Shown: positions 36,117 to 45,699, numbered from the stretch's first letter. The stretch is DNA of 64,000 nt from JAHCHG01 sp038246645 (GCA_038246645.1 JBBRVS010000003.1:1-64000); one strand, 5' to 3'. Made by a program: numbers and translations. Notes: generated by a model not told the origin, from the letters alone.

Positions 36117-37649
36117 ATGAAATATCTCTCGCTGGAAAATACAAGGCTTGACGGTCGCTACGATATTCATACACATCTCGGGCGTGGAAGTTATGCTGAA
36201 ATCTATGTCGCCCGCGACGTTCTGGCTTCGCCGCAATCGCCGCACTCACAGGTTGTCATCAAAGCTCTCAATGTCTTTCTGCAAAACGATTTAGACCTTG
36301 ATTTAGAAAGAACTCTGGTTGAAAATTTTCAAAACGAAGCGGTTGCTCTCGACCGCGTCCGCCATCCGAATATCATCAGCCGCATCGGGCACGGCACGGC
36401 ACGCGATCTGCGCGGAACCGTTTTTCATTATCTGGCACTCGAATATCTGTCCGGCGGTGATCTGGCAAAGGCGTGCCGCGATAAGGGTTTATCATTAAAA
36501 CAAGCACTTTTTTATATCGAACAAGTCTGCGCCGGTTTAGGATTTGCCCATAAAAACGGGATTATTCACCGCGACATCAAACCGCAGAATCTGCTTTTGA
36601 CGACTGATCGACAAACGGTAAAAATCGCCGATTTCGGCGTAGCAAGAATTTCTCAAACCGATGCGCCGATTACCCGCGTCGGCACGAATATCTACGCTCC
36701 GCCCGAACACAGTCCGATGCTTTCCGGGCAAACCGGCTTGCTCGTTTCGTCGAAACTTACGCCCGCCGCCGATATTTATTCGCTGGCAAAAACCGCATAC
36801 GTTTTAATCACTTGCGAATCGCCGAGATTCTTCGCCAATCAGCCGATCACCGAGCTTCCCTTTGCCCGGCGGAGCGAATCTTGGGCAAATGAACTGGTTG
36901 AAGTTTTGCAGAAAGCGACTCAAGCCGATTCCGCCAAACGCCATCAAAACGTCAATGAATTCTGGCAGGATTTATCGCGCTTAAAACGCTTTACCGAGGA
37001 AGTTTCTGATAAACTTGTCGCTCCGGTTTCGACATCTTCGCTCTATGCCATTCCGCAACCGCACGTTGCCAAAGGATATACGCCGGTTGCCCCGCAACAG
37101 CCGATGTTTGATACTTCGCGTAAATTACAGTTGAATCCGAATCTTGCACCGGGTGAAATGCCTTCGCCGGTCATTAAACTGGGCGCAAATGAAACGCTTT
37201 CCTCGCCACGACCGCAGCCGCCGGAATTTGTTTTCGAGCCTTCAAATAACGCACCTGAAGCGGCACACATCCAACCGAAAAAGAAACGTAGCCGCAGTGT
37301 TATTCGCACTTTATCGGTTTTTGCAATTCTCTTGTTTTTATTTGCGGGAGCGCTTTTTGCCACCCAATATTATATTAGAAACGGAAGACTTTTTCCGACG
37401 ATTTCAAATTCGTTTAATTCGCAGACCGGCATCGCCAACACTAATGTCAATCTGCGTTCAACCCCAAATTCAAGTAATAATGATAATATTATCGGTTTTG
37501 TCGCGAAAAACTCCCGGTTAAAAATCTTGAATGAAAAAGATAATTGGTATGAAGTGGAAATAATCGAACCCGTTCGCCCACCGCTCGATTCCACTGATGC
37601 AACCCGCGGCTGGGTTTATGGAAAATTGGTAAATCTAGTTAACGACTAG
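36117..37649 (+). CDS. Membrane Ser/Thr protein kinase with C-terminal SH3-like domain
   Basis: 510 residues. The Hanks-type kinase domain (about 14-285) has the glycine loop GRGSYAEI, the lysine in VVIKAL, HRDIKPQN at 151-158, DFG at about 172 and the APPEH segment. A Pro-rich juxtamembrane linker leads to one membrane helix (SVFAILLFLFAGALFATQYYI, about 398-418). An extracytoplasmic bacterial SH3 domain (NVNLRSTPNSSNNDNIIGFV, then KDNWYEVEII) occupies 440-510. SH3_3 domains bind cell-wall peptides, so the kinase probably senses the envelope, much as PASTA domains do in PknB. The FHA gene starts 31 nt downstream. Confidence 0.94.
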   Translation: MKYLSLENTRLDGRYDIHTHLGRGSYAEIYVARDVLASPQSPHSQVVIKALNVFLQNDLDLDLERTLVENFQNEAVALDRVRHPNIISRIGHGTARDLRGTVFHYLALEYLSGGDLAKACRDKGLSLKQALFYIEQVCAGLGFAHKNGIIHRDIKPQNLLLTTDRQTVKIADFGVARISQTDAPITRVGTNIYAPPEHSPMLSGQTGLLVSSKLTPAADIYSLAKTAYVLITCESPRFFANQPITELPFARRSESWANELVEVLQKATQADSAKRHQNVNEFWQDLSRLKRFTEEVSDKLVAPVSTSSLYAIPQPHVAKGYTPVAPQQPMFDTSRKLQLNPNLAPGEMPSPVIKLGANETLSSPRPQPPEFVFEPSNNAPEAAHIQPKKKRSRSVIRTLSVFAILLFLFAGALFATQYYIRNGRLFPTISNSFNSQTGIANTNVNLRSTPNSSNNDNIIGFVAKNSRLKILNEKDNWYEVEIIEPVRPPLDSTDATRGWVYGKLVNLVND

Positions 37650-37680
37650 GTTATTTTTTAGGATATATAAGGAGAAATCA

Positions 37681-38694
37681 GTGAGCGTTTTAGATAAAGT
37701 CCGGCGGTGGATTGATGGGGAAAGTGCGGAGTTGGTTTTGGAAGAAGCCGCCCGCAACGCACAGATCAAACCGCGCAGTCAATCAGAAGAATTCATAGTC
37801 AAGATCGCCCGTGCAGTCGAAGAAGTGATGCAGCGCGAACTCGTTCCGCTGCCGCAGGGAACAACCATCATTCCGACCGAATATATGATTTTTCTGAGCG
37901 AAACGGATGATAAGGATTGGCAGGGAATCAAACGGCGCGGACTCGAACAAGGGCTTTATCATATTTTGGCGGAACGCGCCAAAGAGATCGCCGGAAAACG
38001 CAAGCTCGAAACCAAGTCATTCGTCATCGAACTCCGCGTTGACGGAACTCTGGAACAGGGAGAAGTTCGTGTCCAACATAGTTGGGACGAAGGTTCGAGC
38101 AATAAAACCGGAGTTTTGGCACGCCCGAAACCCGTTCAACAGCCCGTTCAACAACCGAAACCACCGCAGCAAACACCGATTCCACAACCGCAGACGTTTA
38201 TGCCGCCGCCAAATCCTAATTTACAACCACCGAATTTTGTCAATCAACAATCGGCAATGACAAATCGGCAGGGCGCGGCAAATGAACTTCCGCCGACGGC
38301 GCCAAATATCAATGTACCGCAAGTTACGCCGTTTCACAGCGAAGAACCGGAAGAAATGACGCACGTTCAAAAACGCAATACCGAATTGTATCGGCTCGAA
38401 GTCTGGCGCGACGGTGTGAGGCAAAATGTCATTCCGGTTTATCAATCAGAAGTTAAAATCGGTCGTGGTTCGCGTTCAAAACCTGTCGAAATCACGCTCG
38501 CCGGCGACCCCGAAATCAGCCGTCATCACGTTAATCTGATGCGTGATGCCAACGGTCAATTCTGGCTCGTCAACGTCGGCAGAAATCCGGCGATGATTAA
38601 TAACTACGAATTGCCAATCGGGCAGAGAGTAACGGTTACGCCCGGTTTACCGATTCATATTTGCAGTTATTTATTAAGAATCCAACCAAATTAA
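37681..38694 (+). CDS. FHA-domain protein with DUF3662-like N-terminus
   Basis: 337 residues from GTG 37681, preceded by AAGGAG 8 nt away. The N-terminal domain (about 1-145; ARAVEEVMQRELVPLPQGTTIIP, then RRGLEQGLYHILAERA) resembles the DUF3662 domain of FhaA. A Pro/Gln-rich linker follows (about 150-215). The C-terminal FHA domain has VKIGRGSRSKPVEITLAGDP and EISRHHVNLM, but the usual GSTNG turn is changed to VGRNPAMINN. It is the likely phosphothreonine-reading partner of the adjacent kinase. A bidirectional terminator follows. Confidence 0.92.
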   Translation: MSVLDKVRRWIDGESAELVLEEAARNAQIKPRSQSEEFIVKIARAVEEVMQRELVPLPQGTTIIPTEYMIFLSETDDKDWQGIKRRGLEQGLYHILAERAKEIAGKRKLETKSFVIELRVDGTLEQGEVRVQHSWDEGSSNKTGVLARPKPVQQPVQQPKPPQQTPIPQPQTFMPPPNPNLQPPNFVNQQSAMTNRQGAANELPPTAPNINVPQVTPFHSEEPEEMTHVQKRNTELYRLEVWRDGVRQNVIPVYQSEVKIGRGSRSKPVEITLAGDPEISRHHVNLMRDANGQFWLVNVGRNPAMINNYELPIGQRVTVTPGLPIHICSYLLRIQPN

Positions 38695-38725
38695 AAAAAA
38701 GGAAGCCACCCTAGCTTCCCTTTTT
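38693..38725. terminator. Bidirectional intrinsic terminator
   Basis: Stem GGAAGC (38701-38706) pairs with GCTTCC (38714-38719). A-rich sequence precedes it and CTTTTT follows, so it can end both the FHA gene transcript (plus) and the C25 peptidase transcript (minus). Confidence 0.8.
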
Positions 38726-38744
38726 ACTTTTACTAGAAATATTT

Positions 38745-41324
38745 TTAACGAACTTTAAGCAGCGGATCGCCGAGCAGAGTCCAGGACAACCGGACATCTC
38801 TGCCGCCGAAAACATTCATCTTGGCATCTTTGATCAAATCTCCGATTCTAGTCATATTGCCTTCGGAAGTTTTTTGATAAAAACGTCTGGCTAAAACTTC
38901 CTGCACATCGGGCGTAGTTTTCCCGGAAGAAGCCCAAACAGCCACGCCGCCGCCATTCTGTGCTTTTAAGACAAGTTCCGCCAAACTATCATTATTCGCC
39001 GCCAAAAAGTATCCGTTCAAACAGGTCAGCATCGTAAATACCGAATAATTGGTGCCGTTTGCCATCGAGGGAACATCCGCCGAACTATAAAAATTCGTTG
39101 CCGCCCAAAGATTCGGCGCACCGTGTCCCGAATAATTGACCAAAAATCTGCCGTTATTCAGTTCTGCCAGAAGAGTTGTCCGCGCATTCGTATCGGCGCG
39201 ATTTACCATAACGGAAGTTGTTGCGACGGGAAGTTCATTGGCTAACCGTTGGCTCATTCCGGCAAAATCGTAACCATTCGGCAAATCGCTGGCAAAAAGC
39301 GCACCTCTTGAAAATCCTTGATGGGAAGTTACCTCGAAAACAGATACTTTGTTAAGCATTCGGGTAACATCCGCCGCCGTTTTCGCCGGGATTCTTCCAA
39401 CAGCAAGTTCCGCTAACCCGTCATCATTAAAATCCGCTAACGCTTCATCGCTTCCGGTTTCTTCATATGCGGTATCAAACATTTTGGTCGGAACAAAATT
39501 CGCAAACGGGTTTGTCGTATAACCTCGCGGATCCCAGCTGGCGTCGCCGAGAATAAGCACGTAATTCGGCGGGGTTTGCCAGTTGTTTTTGGCAAATTGA
39601 AGAAATGAACGAATCGAATTTGCGCTGGTAATTCCGTAATTAAACTCGTCAAAAATATCATCAACCCGAACTATTTTGACCGAAAAGCCTTGATTTATTC
39701 GGTAATCAGCCCAATCTTCGGCTTCGTTCATCCAATTTTTATGGGTAATGATTATTAACTCGGCATTATAATTCGTATTTGTTAAAAGGGATGGTGTGTT
39801 TTCCTCGATCGTATCAATTGATAAAACCGCGTTTTGAGCCGCTGCAAAAAATTTTCGGCTGCGGTTTGCCGGGATAATTACGCCGAAATTTCCGTTGTCC
39901 TCAGTTTGTTGTAAATTTGTGACGACCGTCGGCGCATCGGGATATGTCGTATCTAAAACTCTGAAATTGTTTGAAGTAAATCCTTTAACTTCAAATTGCT
40001 TTAAAGGTTTGGCATAAAAAGACAAAGCGTTTTGTTTTGCCAGATAATTTCTCGAATAATTCACTTTGACGGATTCAACCAAGCTGACATCATTTGTCGC
40101 CGTCGGAACTTTGAATAAAATACTATTTGAACCTTCAATTAAAAGCGATGTCGGAATTTGATAGGTTTTTGTCATCAAATTCAGATTACTTCCCGTCATC
40201 GGTGCCAGCGGAACATTATTTAAGGTAATGTTTATATTATGCGGTGTGGCAGTAACTCCTTGAACACCAATTGTTAAGACTGTTTCGGTAATACTTTGAT
40301 CAATGCCGTCCAAATCAAATGTAACGGTTACACCGGCAGTGCCAATAATTTTATCGCTGAAAAAATTATTGGCACCGCCATTTCTCAGCGATGAAAAATA
40401 AAGAAGGCGATCAGCTCTGTAAAATGATTGCTCATAACTGTTTGAAACCACATTACCGGCAAGCCGGCGGCGAACGCTCGGTTGAATTCTTTTTCCGGCT
40501 TGTGCGCCGTTTATTAAAAAATAAATTTGCGTGCCGGATTCAATCGTGTCAATTCCCTGCCCGTAGAATTCGATATAATCGTCGCCGTTTCCGACAATAA
40601 TTGCTTGTTCATTGCCGTTCATATAAAGCTGCCAATTTGCCGAAGGCGAATTTAAATCAAATCCGGCGTTTTCCAATTCGGTTCGGCTGACGCGATAAAT
40701 TCCTTCTTTTTTTACACCGATTTTTACGCCCGGTTGGTCGGCAATCAATCGCTGCCGATCCAAATTCGGCGGCAGAGCATTTTCGGCAATTTCCCGGTGT
40801 AATTCCTTGGTCAGTGAAAATTCGTTTTTTTCAATTCTGAAGTCGGCTTTTTTGGTTTCGTTAATAAGTTGGTCTGAAGTATTTCCCGCAATTCCGACTA
40901 AATTATCGGTATATTTGGCAAAAATGGGGATTGAAACAGTTTTTTGACCATTGATTGCAAGTGTTTCAATTAAATACATCTGACCGAAACTTCCCTTCGG
41001 GTCAAAAAAAGTATAATTTCCGCCAGGAAAAGTTTCTTCACCATTTTGCAGAAATCCGCCGCTGATCAGATATGGATTTACCTGTTCCTTATTACTGCCG
41101 TTTATCCGATAAACATTAAAGCCCAAGTTATTTGATTCAACTTCCATCTGCCATTTAAACCAGACTCCGTTGCCGTCCGAAAATGCTTCCGCCGAAGCAA
41201 ATTCAGTCGAAATTGTATTGAAATTTTTTATGATATTGGTTCGCTCTTGTTTTTGCGCCGAAATCGCCAAGTTTAGGGTTAAAAACAAAATAGTAATGAC
41301 GAAAAATGAAATTACTCGATTCAT
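38745..41324 (-). CDS. Peptidase C25 (gingipain-type) exported cysteine protease
   Basis: 859 residues from ATG 41324, which has AGGAG 12 nt upstream; an earlier in-frame ATG at 41363 would precede that site. A signal peptide (VISFFVITILFLTLNLAISA) is followed by a long beta-rich region (to about 520) and the C25 caspase-like fold. Conserved segments are NYVLILGDASWDPRG, DDGLAELAVGRIPAKTA, the catalytic His in VNYSGHGAPNLW, and the catalytic Cys in FTMLTCLNGYF. Gingipains of Bacteroidota leave by the type IX system with a C-terminal signal; here the protein ends right after the WTLLGDPLLKVR segment, with no such tail. Confidence 0.9.
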   Translation of the reverse strand: MNRVISFFVITILFLTLNLAISAQKQERTNIIKNFNTISTEFASAEAFSDGNGVWFKWQMEVESNNLGFNVYRINGSNKEQVNPYLISGGFLQNGEETFPGGNYTFFDPKGSFGQMYLIETLAINGQKTVSIPIFAKYTDNLVGIAGNTSDQLINETKKADFRIEKNEFSLTKELHREIAENALPPNLDRQRLIADQPGVKIGVKKEGIYRVSRTELENAGFDLNSPSANWQLYMNGNEQAIIVGNGDDYIEFYGQGIDTIESGTQIYFLINGAQAGKRIQPSVRRRLAGNVVSNSYEQSFYRADRLLYFSSLRNGGANNFFSDKIIGTAGVTVTFDLDGIDQSITETVLTIGVQGVTATPHNINITLNNVPLAPMTGSNLNLMTKTYQIPTSLLIEGSNSILFKVPTATNDVSLVESVKVNYSRNYLAKQNALSFYAKPLKQFEVKGFTSNNFRVLDTTYPDAPTVVTNLQQTEDNGNFGVIIPANRSRKFFAAAQNAVLSIDTIEENTPSLLTNTNYNAELIIITHKNWMNEAEDWADYRINQGFSVKIVRVDDIFDEFNYGITSANSIRSFLQFAKNNWQTPPNYVLILGDASWDPRGYTTNPFANFVPTKMFDTAYEETGSDEALADFNDDGLAELAVGRIPAKTAADVTRMLNKVSVFEVTSHQGFSRGALFASDLPNGYDFAGMSQRLANELPVATTSVMVNRADTNARTTLLAELNNGRFLVNYSGHGAPNLWAATNFYSSADVPSMANGTNYSVFTMLTCLNGYFLAANNDSLAELVLKAQNGGGVAVWASSGKTTPDVQEVLARRFYQKTSEGNMTRIGDLIKDAKMNVFGGRDVRLSWTLLGDPLLKVR

Positions 41325-41576
41325 AATTTTTTTGCACTCCTGACAGAGAAGACCTTTATACAAGAAAAGTTTCCTGTTTGATTGAAACGTTAATAAAGAT
41401 GGGACTGAAATTGCTTATAACTTTACAACTTTTTGATTGATTTGCCAAGATATTTTTTCGTTCGGGCATTTTTTTACCTTGCCGAAAATCTTTTTAATCC
41501 AAAAGGACTTGCAGTATCAGGAAAATAATTTATATCCTATTTCCCTACAAATATTTTTAAAGATTAAAAAATTATT

Positions 41577-43310
41577 ATGAAATCAATCAAAAAGCTTATT
41601 GTTTTAAACGTAATAATCGCCTTTTTTTGCATAACTATTCCCCAAAACTCACAAGTGTTCGCGGCTTGGGGCGATCCTGTTCGCGGTAAAAACGCGATGG
41701 TCGCTTCGCAGCATGAACTTGCTTCAAAAATTGGTGTGGAAGTTATAAAAAAAGGCGGAAATGCCGTTGATGCGGCGATTGCCGTTGCACTGGCATTGGC
41801 AGTTGTTTATCCCGAAGCCGGAAATTTAGGCGGCGGCGGGTTTATGCTGATTCGTCTGAAAGACGGCACAACAACCTCGATAGATTATCGCGAGATGGCT
41901 CCACAAAAAGCGACACGCGATATTTTCATAGATGAAAAAGGCGAACTTATCAGAGGCGAGGGTTCTTCGACAATCGGTTATCGGGCTTCCGGCGTTCCGG
42001 GAACTCCGGCGGGAATGGAATATGCCTTCAAAAAATACGGTTCCGGCAAAGTGAAATGGGCGGAACTGGTTGAGCCGTCAAGGAAACTTGCCCAAGACGG
42101 TTATATTCTATCATATCGTCTGGCAAATTTGTTTAAAAATTATGAAAAAGGTTTATCACAATATGAAGACAGCAAAAAAATCTTCTTAAACAACGGAAAA
42201 TTCTTTGAAGAAGGCGATCTTTTCAAACAACCCGATCTTGCCCAAACGCTGGCGCGAATTCAAAAAGACGGTGCAAAAGGTTTCTATGAAGGCAAAACCG
42301 CACAGTTGATCGCCGACGATATGAAGGCAAATAACGGTTTGATCACGCTGGAAGATTTGAAAAATTATGTCGTCAAAGAAAGAGTTCCGGTACGCGGCAC
42401 CTATCGCGGACACGAAATTATCTCGATGCCGCCGCCGTCTTCGGGCGGAATCGTTCTGATTCAGGTTTTGAATATGCTGGAAAATCACGACATCCGCCAA
42501 ATGGGTTGGGCATCGGCGGAAAAATATCACGTTCTGACCGAAGCGATGCGCCGCGCTTTTGCCGACCGCGCCGAATATATGGCTGATCCCGATTTTGCGG
42601 ATGTTCCGGCAAAACCGCTGATGGAAAAATCCTACGCCAACGCCCGCAACAAAACGATAAATTTGGAAAAAGCCTCGACCAGTCAGGAGATCCGTAACGG
42701 CGAACCGGTTGGTAAGGAATCAATGGACACAACACATTTTTCGGTTGTTGATGCGGACGGAAACGTCGTTTCAAATACTTATACGATCAATGATTTATAC
42801 GGTTCGCGAGTTACGGCGAAAGGAACGGGAGTTTTGCTCAATGATGAGATGGACGATTTTGCGGCGCAGCCCGGGAAACCGAATCTTTTCGGCTTGATTC
42901 AGGGTGAGCGAAACAAGGTCGAACCGAAAAAACGTCCGCTTTCTTCGATGACTCCGACGATTGTTTTGCGAAAAGACGGAACGGTCTGGTTTGCCATCGG
43001 CGCACGCGGCGGACCGCGCATTATTTCGGCAGTTTTGCAGGCGACGATCAATTTGATTGACCACGATATGAATATTCAGGAAGCTCTCGACGCGCCCCGC
43101 ATTCATCATCAATGGTTTCCCGATCAAATCTATCACGAGCCGTTCGGTTTAGTTTCCGATACGAGAAATATTCTGGAAAAAATGGGACATAAATTCAATC
43201 CTTCCGCCGGAGGTTTGGCATCGGCGACCGGAATCGCCATCGAAGCCGGAACAAATGTCAGGCTCGGCGCGATTGATTCGCGAAGCGACGGCGCAGCGAT
43301 TGGGTATTAA
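41577..43310 (+). CDS. ggt: Gamma-glutamyltransferase (glutathione hydrolase), secreted
   Basis: Ntn-hydrolase that cleaves the gamma-glutamyl bond of glutathione. 577 residues with a signal peptide (LIVLNVIIAFFCITIPQNS). The large-subunit start GDPVRGKNAMVASQHELASKIG and the autocleavage/nucleophile site DTTHFSVVD (Thr at about 382, giving large and small chains) are typical, as are YTINDLYGSRV and RPLSSMTPTIV in the small chain. The lid-loop region looks short, as in some bacterial members. Single gene with its own upstream region of about 250 nt. Confidence 0.94.
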   Translation: MKSIKKLIVLNVIIAFFCITIPQNSQVFAAWGDPVRGKNAMVASQHELASKIGVEVIKKGGNAVDAAIAVALALAVVYPEAGNLGGGGFMLIRLKDGTTTSIDYREMAPQKATRDIFIDEKGELIRGEGSSTIGYRASGVPGTPAGMEYAFKKYGSGKVKWAELVEPSRKLAQDGYILSYRLANLFKNYEKGLSQYEDSKKIFLNNGKFFEEGDLFKQPDLAQTLARIQKDGAKGFYEGKTAQLIADDMKANNGLITLEDLKNYVVKERVPVRGTYRGHEIISMPPPSSGGIVLIQVLNMLENHDIRQMGWASAEKYHVLTEAMRRAFADRAEYMADPDFADVPAKPLMEKSYANARNKTINLEKASTSQEIRNGEPVGKESMDTTHFSVVDADGNVVSNTYTINDLYGSRVTAKGTGVLLNDEMDDFAAQPGKPNLFGLIQGERNKVEPKKRPLSSMTPTIVLRKDGTVWFAIGARGGPRIISAVLQATINLIDHDMNIQEALDAPRIHHQWFPDQIYHEPFGLVSDTRNILEKMGHKFNPSAGGLASATGIAIEAGTNVRLGAIDSRSDGAAIGY

Positions 43311-43365
43311 ATTTGCAAAGAAACTTTTACTTGAGTTTTTTACAAAAAAAAGGAGAACAAAAAAA

Positions 43366-44259
43366 ATGAAAATTTTCAATCAAAAAAGTATCTTATTAAT
43401 CGTCGGATTGGCTTTTGCCCTGTTTGCAACGGCTTGCCAACCTGTTGTAAATAATACAAATACGAATTTAAGCAATGCAAATACGAACACGAATCTGAAT
43501 ACGAACGTGAATACCAACACGAATTCAATGAATACAAATACGATGTCCGTAATTGATACAAACGAACCCGACCAATATCAGGCGACTGTTACATTAAAGT
43601 TTGAAACGAGCGGTTCGAATGCCGGCGCGACTCCGCCCCTGAAAGCTGAAGTTGCGCGAAATGGTGCTGACAGAAGAATGGAATTTGCTTTTGCTGGCGG
43701 TGAGAAGTTTGTTTATCTGACAAAAGACGGCAAACAATACTTATTTTCGCCGAACCGCAAACAAATTGCCGAATTAAATAAGGAATCATTAGGTTTTGAT
43801 GTCAGAAATCTGATGATGCCGGAACAGATCGTCAATCAGGTGAAAAATTTGAAAGGCGTTGAAATGGTCGGCGAGGAAAAGATTGACGGGCGCGATGCGG
43901 TAAAATATCGCTACGGTGCAACGACCGACACGCAGACCAAAGCCGGAGAAGTTACGACCGAATCTTTTGTTTTAGTTGATAAAGCAACGGGTTTGCCGCT
44001 GCGTTCGGTAACAGATGCAAGTTCCAATTCGACGAATGTGCAAGGCATCAGCGGTTTGAAATTTATCACCGAAATCAATAACATTCGAGAAACCGCCGAG
44101 CCGACGCTCTTTGACAGACCGACGGATTACAAGGAAGTTCAACCGGAAGAGATACGCCAACAGATGAACACTTTATTTAGTGCGGCGGCGGCAATTATCG
44201 GTCAGTTAATGAAATCTATGCAGCCGAATCAAACTCCGGCGACTACGCCGACTCCGTAA
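43366..44259 (+). CDS. Lipoprotein with Asn/Thr linker and LolA-like beta domain
   Basis: 297 residues from ATG 43366, preceded by AAGGAGAAC. The signal peptide ends in a lipobox (ALFATAC). A 30-residue linker of NTN-type repeats extends the protein from the membrane. The rest is a beta-rich domain (YQATVTLKFET, KFVYLTKDGKQYLFSPNRKQ, MVGEEKIDGRDAVKYRYG) that resembles the LolA/LppX-like fold, which carries lipids or lipoproteins. That fold is an inference from pattern. The next gene starts 19 nt downstream. Confidence 0.82.
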   Translation: MKIFNQKSILLIVGLAFALFATACQPVVNNTNTNLSNANTNTNLNTNVNTNTNSMNTNTMSVIDTNEPDQYQATVTLKFETSGSNAGATPPLKAEVARNGADRRMEFAFAGGEKFVYLTKDGKQYLFSPNRKQIAELNKESLGFDVRNLMMPEQIVNQVKNLKGVEMVGEEKIDGRDAVKYRYGATTDTQTKAGEVTTESFVLVDKATGLPLRSVTDASSNSTNVQGISGLKFITEINNIRETAEPTLFDRPTDYKEVQPEEIRQQMNTLFSAAAAIIGQLMKSMQPNQTPATTPTP

Positions 44260-44278
44260 ATTTACAAGGAAGATTATA

Positions 44279-45046
44279 ATGAGCAAAATTTTGACATTTA
44301 TTTTCGGCGTGGTTTTCGGCTTATTAGTCGGCGGCGGTTTGATTTTTTATTTTTTCAGCGGCGCACCGCGTGCCGCACAGCTTCCCGGTCAGCCGATTCA
44401 AGCTCCGGATCCAAACGGCTTGCCGACCGGAACGGCGACCGTTGTTTTAAATCAGCAGTTTTTCGATACGATTTTGGGAACGATTTTTTCGCAGATGAAC
44501 GCGCCCGCATTTCCTTTGAATCTGACCGGACAAAATAATTTAGATTCCGCGATCAAACCTGAAAAAATCGCATTTTTGCAGGATAATGCGTGCGACGGGA
44601 ACATCACGCTTCTGCCGGAAGGCAGCGGCGTAAAAACCGGAGTTCGTCTGGAAAACGGTAAGATCAATGCGCCGCTTGCCTTTCGCGGAAGTTACGCGGT
44701 TTTCGGACAATGTTTGCAATTTGCGGGTTGGGCGCAGGCGAATTTAAAACTGCGATATGACCAGACAAACCAGGATGTTTTCGGCGAAATCGAGGTTGAG
44801 ACGGTAAATCTCGACGGCGTTTCGCCGATTGCCGGCGGACTTGTTACGCCGCTCGTCCAGACGACTCTGAACAACCGCGTCAATCCGATCACGATTCTGC
44901 GCGGCAAACAGATCGCTCTAAGCGTGCCGATTGCCGCAACGGACGGAACTTTAAACGCACAGGTCAAAGACGTGCGGGCGGAAATCAAGGAAAATGCTTT
45001 GAGTTTATATGTCAGTTACGATTTTTCCGGAACAAAGGGAAATTAG
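44279..45046 (+). CDS. Membrane-anchored protein of unknown function
   Basis: 255 residues with one N-terminal helix (ILTFIFGVVFGLLVGGGLIFYFF) and an exported domain I do not recognise. It begins with a Pro-rich spacer, then ATVVLNQQFFDTILGTIFSQM, two cysteines (NACDG and FGQCLQ) that may pair, and an NRVNPITILRGKQIAL segment. The pattern of alternating strands could suit a lipid-binding tubular domain, but I cannot assign a family. It is probably an operon partner of the NTN lipoprotein and ends just before a palindromic repeat. Confidence 0.78.
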   Translation: MSKILTFIFGVVFGLLVGGGLIFYFFSGAPRAAQLPGQPIQAPDPNGLPTGTATVVLNQQFFDTILGTIFSQMNAPAFPLNLTGQNNLDSAIKPEKIAFLQDNACDGNITLLPEGSGVKTGVRLENGKINAPLAFRGSYAVFGQCLQFAGWAQANLKLRYDQTNQDVFGEIEVETVNLDGVSPIAGGLVTPLVQTTLNNRVNPITILRGKQIALSVPIAATDGTLNAQVKDVRAEIKENALSLYVSYDFSGTKGN

Positions 45047-45056
45047 ATTTCAAAAT

Positions 45057-45154
45057 AGGTCAGAACCGTCTGCGGTAGCGGACGGTTTAACTTACTGTTT
45101 TAGAGTTTGAAAAATTAAACTTCAACCATCCGCTACCGCAGATGGTTCTGACCT
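45057..45154. repeat. Palindromic repeat between convergent genes
   Basis: Left arm 45057-45089 (AGGTCAGAACCGTCTGCGG onwards) and right arm 45115-45154 are reverse complements with few mismatches. It separates the exported-protein gene (plus) from the last zinc-ribbon gene (minus). Its right end lies 3 nt from the zinc-ribbon stop codon. Confidence 0.75.
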
Positions 45155-45157
45155 CAA

Positions 45158-45667
45158 TTAATTTTCCCGATTAATATCTGCGGTTTCGCGCCACATTCCT
45201 TGCTGTCCGTTGGAAAAATCCGTAAAACCGATATTCGCTGGCGGCAGTTGTTCGGGCGTTTTTTGTTTTTTGAAATTCCTTCGATAAAATTTGACGATTT
45301 TTTCTTCGAGCATTTCTGTTTCGTTTCCTTCAAAAACAAGAGCGTAAATCATTCGCAAAAATCCGCCCCAGAAAGCAACAAGTGCGGTAAGCCCGGCAAA
45401 TACTCCGAAAACTCCGAACATCTCCGAAAGAATTCCAAAAACCGGAACTAAAATCAAACCCGCCAGAATCATTTTCCCGCCTTGTTTTAAGCCTTTTTTG
45501 CGAACAGACACGAAATTGTTCGTAAAAGTCGGCTGACTGTAAAAATTTTGCGGCAAACTTCCGCCGTTTGAAATAACTTGATTGACTCCGGTTAATAAAA
45601 ACCCGCAGCGCGAACAAAAACTCGATGCTTCATTGGCTTGTTGTAAGCCGCAAGTAGGACAGAACAT
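45158..45667 (-). CDS. Zinc-ribbon membrane protein, paralogue 3
   Basis: 169 residues. The N-terminal zinc ribbon is FCPTCGLQQANEASSFCSRCG (two CxxC pairs), followed by the NGGSLPQ motif. Two hydrophobic helices (GGKMILAGLILVPVFGIL and VFAGLTALVAFWGGFLRMIYALVF) and the tail LPPANIG...GMWRETADI complete it. It is homologous to the next two genes upstream. Unlike them it lacks the conserved SVT..TTKLL end; its reading frame stops beside a palindromic repeat. The function is unknown. Confidence 0.85.
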   Translation of the reverse strand: MFCPTCGLQQANEASSFCSRCGFLLTGVNQVISNGGSLPQNFYSQPTFTNNFVSVRKKGLKQGGKMILAGLILVPVFGILSEMFGVFGVFAGLTALVAFWGGFLRMIYALVFEGNETEMLEEKIVKFYRRNFKKQKTPEQLPPANIGFTDFSNGQQGMWRETADINREN

Positions 45668-45699
45668 AAAAAATAATCTCCAATAATTTCAATAAAAAT

